From Legionella sp. (GTDB taxonomy: Bacteria; Pseudomonadota; Gammaproteobacteria; Legionellales; Legionellaceae), in assembly GCA_004297865.1 (NCBI GenBank), contig SCSO01000294.1:1-6005 (forward strand): a DNA stretch of 6,005 nt, in the 5' to 3' direction. The translations under genes and the position numbers were made by a program. Below the pieces are notes generated by a model. It was not told where the DNA came from and searched no databases. It saw only the letters and a list, made by a program, of their open reading frames with translations. Positions 5,483 through 6,005 of the stretch are shown one piece after another. Position 1 is the stretch's first letter, and every line of letters starts with the position of its first letter.

Positions 5483-6005
5483 TAAATACTCCTTTCGATC
5501 CAGAAACTTCTTTAAGTGGCAAAGTTAAAACAAATTGCGCCCCTTGACCAACACCTTGACTATAGGCTTTAAGTGCCCCACCCATTTCTTGAGCGGATAA
5601 GGCTGAACTATGTAAACCAAAACCATGTCCATTGACTTTAGTGGTGAATCCGAAGGCAAAGATCCGATTTAAATTAGCTTCCTCAATACCTATCCCGTTA
5701 TCTTCAATATTAATTTGTAACATGTTGTCATCAGCTTTTTGGATGCTAAGCTTGATTTCTTTTAAAGGAGTATCGGAGTTAGCAAGAGTTGAATCACGAG
5801 CATTTTGAATGAGGTTAATAAAAATTTGTAATAATTTTGATTTATCAATGTTCAGTAAAGGAGAGCTTTCAAATTCTTTTATGATTTCAATTTCTTTATC
5901 TTTGGCACTCAATATAGACATATTAATTGCGGTATCGAGAAGTTCAGGTACAAATACTTTTTCTTTAATGCTAGATACTCCGCTAATAGAGCTTTGCATT
6001 GAGAC
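5475..6005 (-). CDS. Sensor histidine kinase, C-terminal ATPase domain (N-terminus outside window)
   Basis: The frame stays open to the window edge (Val-Ser precede the Met at 5999), so that Met is very probably internal and the sensor and histidine domains lie beyond base 6005. What is visible is a full HATPase domain. Counting from that Met, the N box is INLIQNARDS (61-70, Asn66), the G1 box DNGIGI (100-105), the F box IFAFGFTTK (113-121) and the G2 box GHGFGLHSSA (124-133). The GFGLH-type G2 box and the sequence after it (LSAQEMGGALKAYS) are typical of kinases paired with the receiver-GGDEF-EAL family encoded next. It is the first visible gene of the operon and should phosphorylate Asp94 of the regulator. 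No receiver domain is fused at its C-terminus, which ends KGVFNE. Whether its phosphorylatable histidine is standard cannot be seen; in L. pneumophila Lpl0330 it is atypical. Confidence 0.92.
   Translation of the reverse strand, partial: VSMQSSISGVSSIKEKVFVPELLDTAINMSILSAKDKEIEIIKEFESSPLLNIDKSKLLQIFINLIQNARDSTLANSDTPLKEIKLSIQKADDNMLQINIEDNGIGIEEANLNRIFAFGFTTKVNGHGFGLHSSALSAQEMGGALKAYSQGVGQGAQFVLTLPLKEVSGSKGVFNE
5488..5495 (-). promoter_or_regulatory. Shine-Dalgarno site of the GGDEF-EAL gene
   Basis: On the minus strand AAAGGAGT lies inside the end of the kinase gene, with six bases between AGGAG and the ATG at 5482. It supports this start and indicates that the regulator can recruit its own ribosomes as well as being coupled to kinase translation. 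Confidence 0.75.

Overview
The window looks like chromosomal DNA from a gammaproteobacterium of the order Legionellales, most likely Legionella or a close relative. The main reason is the first gene, whose C-terminal FKBP domain and preceding helix match, from memory, the Legionella Mip (macrophage infectivity potentiator) protein almost residue for residue. The AT-rich base composition and the c-di-GMP kinase/regulator pair fit this too. No phage, transposase, CRISPR or integrase gene is visible.

Left part (1-1792, + strand): the 3' part of mip, cut by the window edge, is followed by a strong GC-rich hairpin. Next comes a complete AmpG-type permease gene, predicted to import cell-wall muropeptides. 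Middle part (1793-2082): a tRNA-Leu(CAA) gene on the minus strand with its own promoter, then an intergenic region. That region carries a pair of inverted REP-like palindromes ending 12 bases before the start codon of the next gene. That gene (2083-2454, +) encodes a small exported protein with four cysteines and no assigned function.

Right part (2451-6005, minus strand): a tightly packed three-gene operon read from the right edge leftwards. It encodes a sensor kinase (only its C-terminal ATPase domain is in the window), a REC-PAS-GGDEF-EAL response regulator, and a formyltransferase-fold enzyme. All three reading frames overlap (8 and 4 bases), which implies translational coupling. The kinase is expected to phosphorylate the regulator, which has intact synthesis and hydrolysis sites for cyclic di-GMP. 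The formyltransferase keeps the Asn-His-Asp catalytic triad but has no C-terminal tRNA-binding domain. It may modify a small molecule or a surface sugar, possibly under control of the same signalling unit (inference). The operon's last gene converges on the exported-protein gene, and their stop codons share the four bases TTAA.

The most unusual points are the REP pair in the leader of the exported-protein gene, the coupling of a formyltransferase to a c-di-GMP module, and the interlocked convergent stop codons. I found no clear evidence of a wholly new system.
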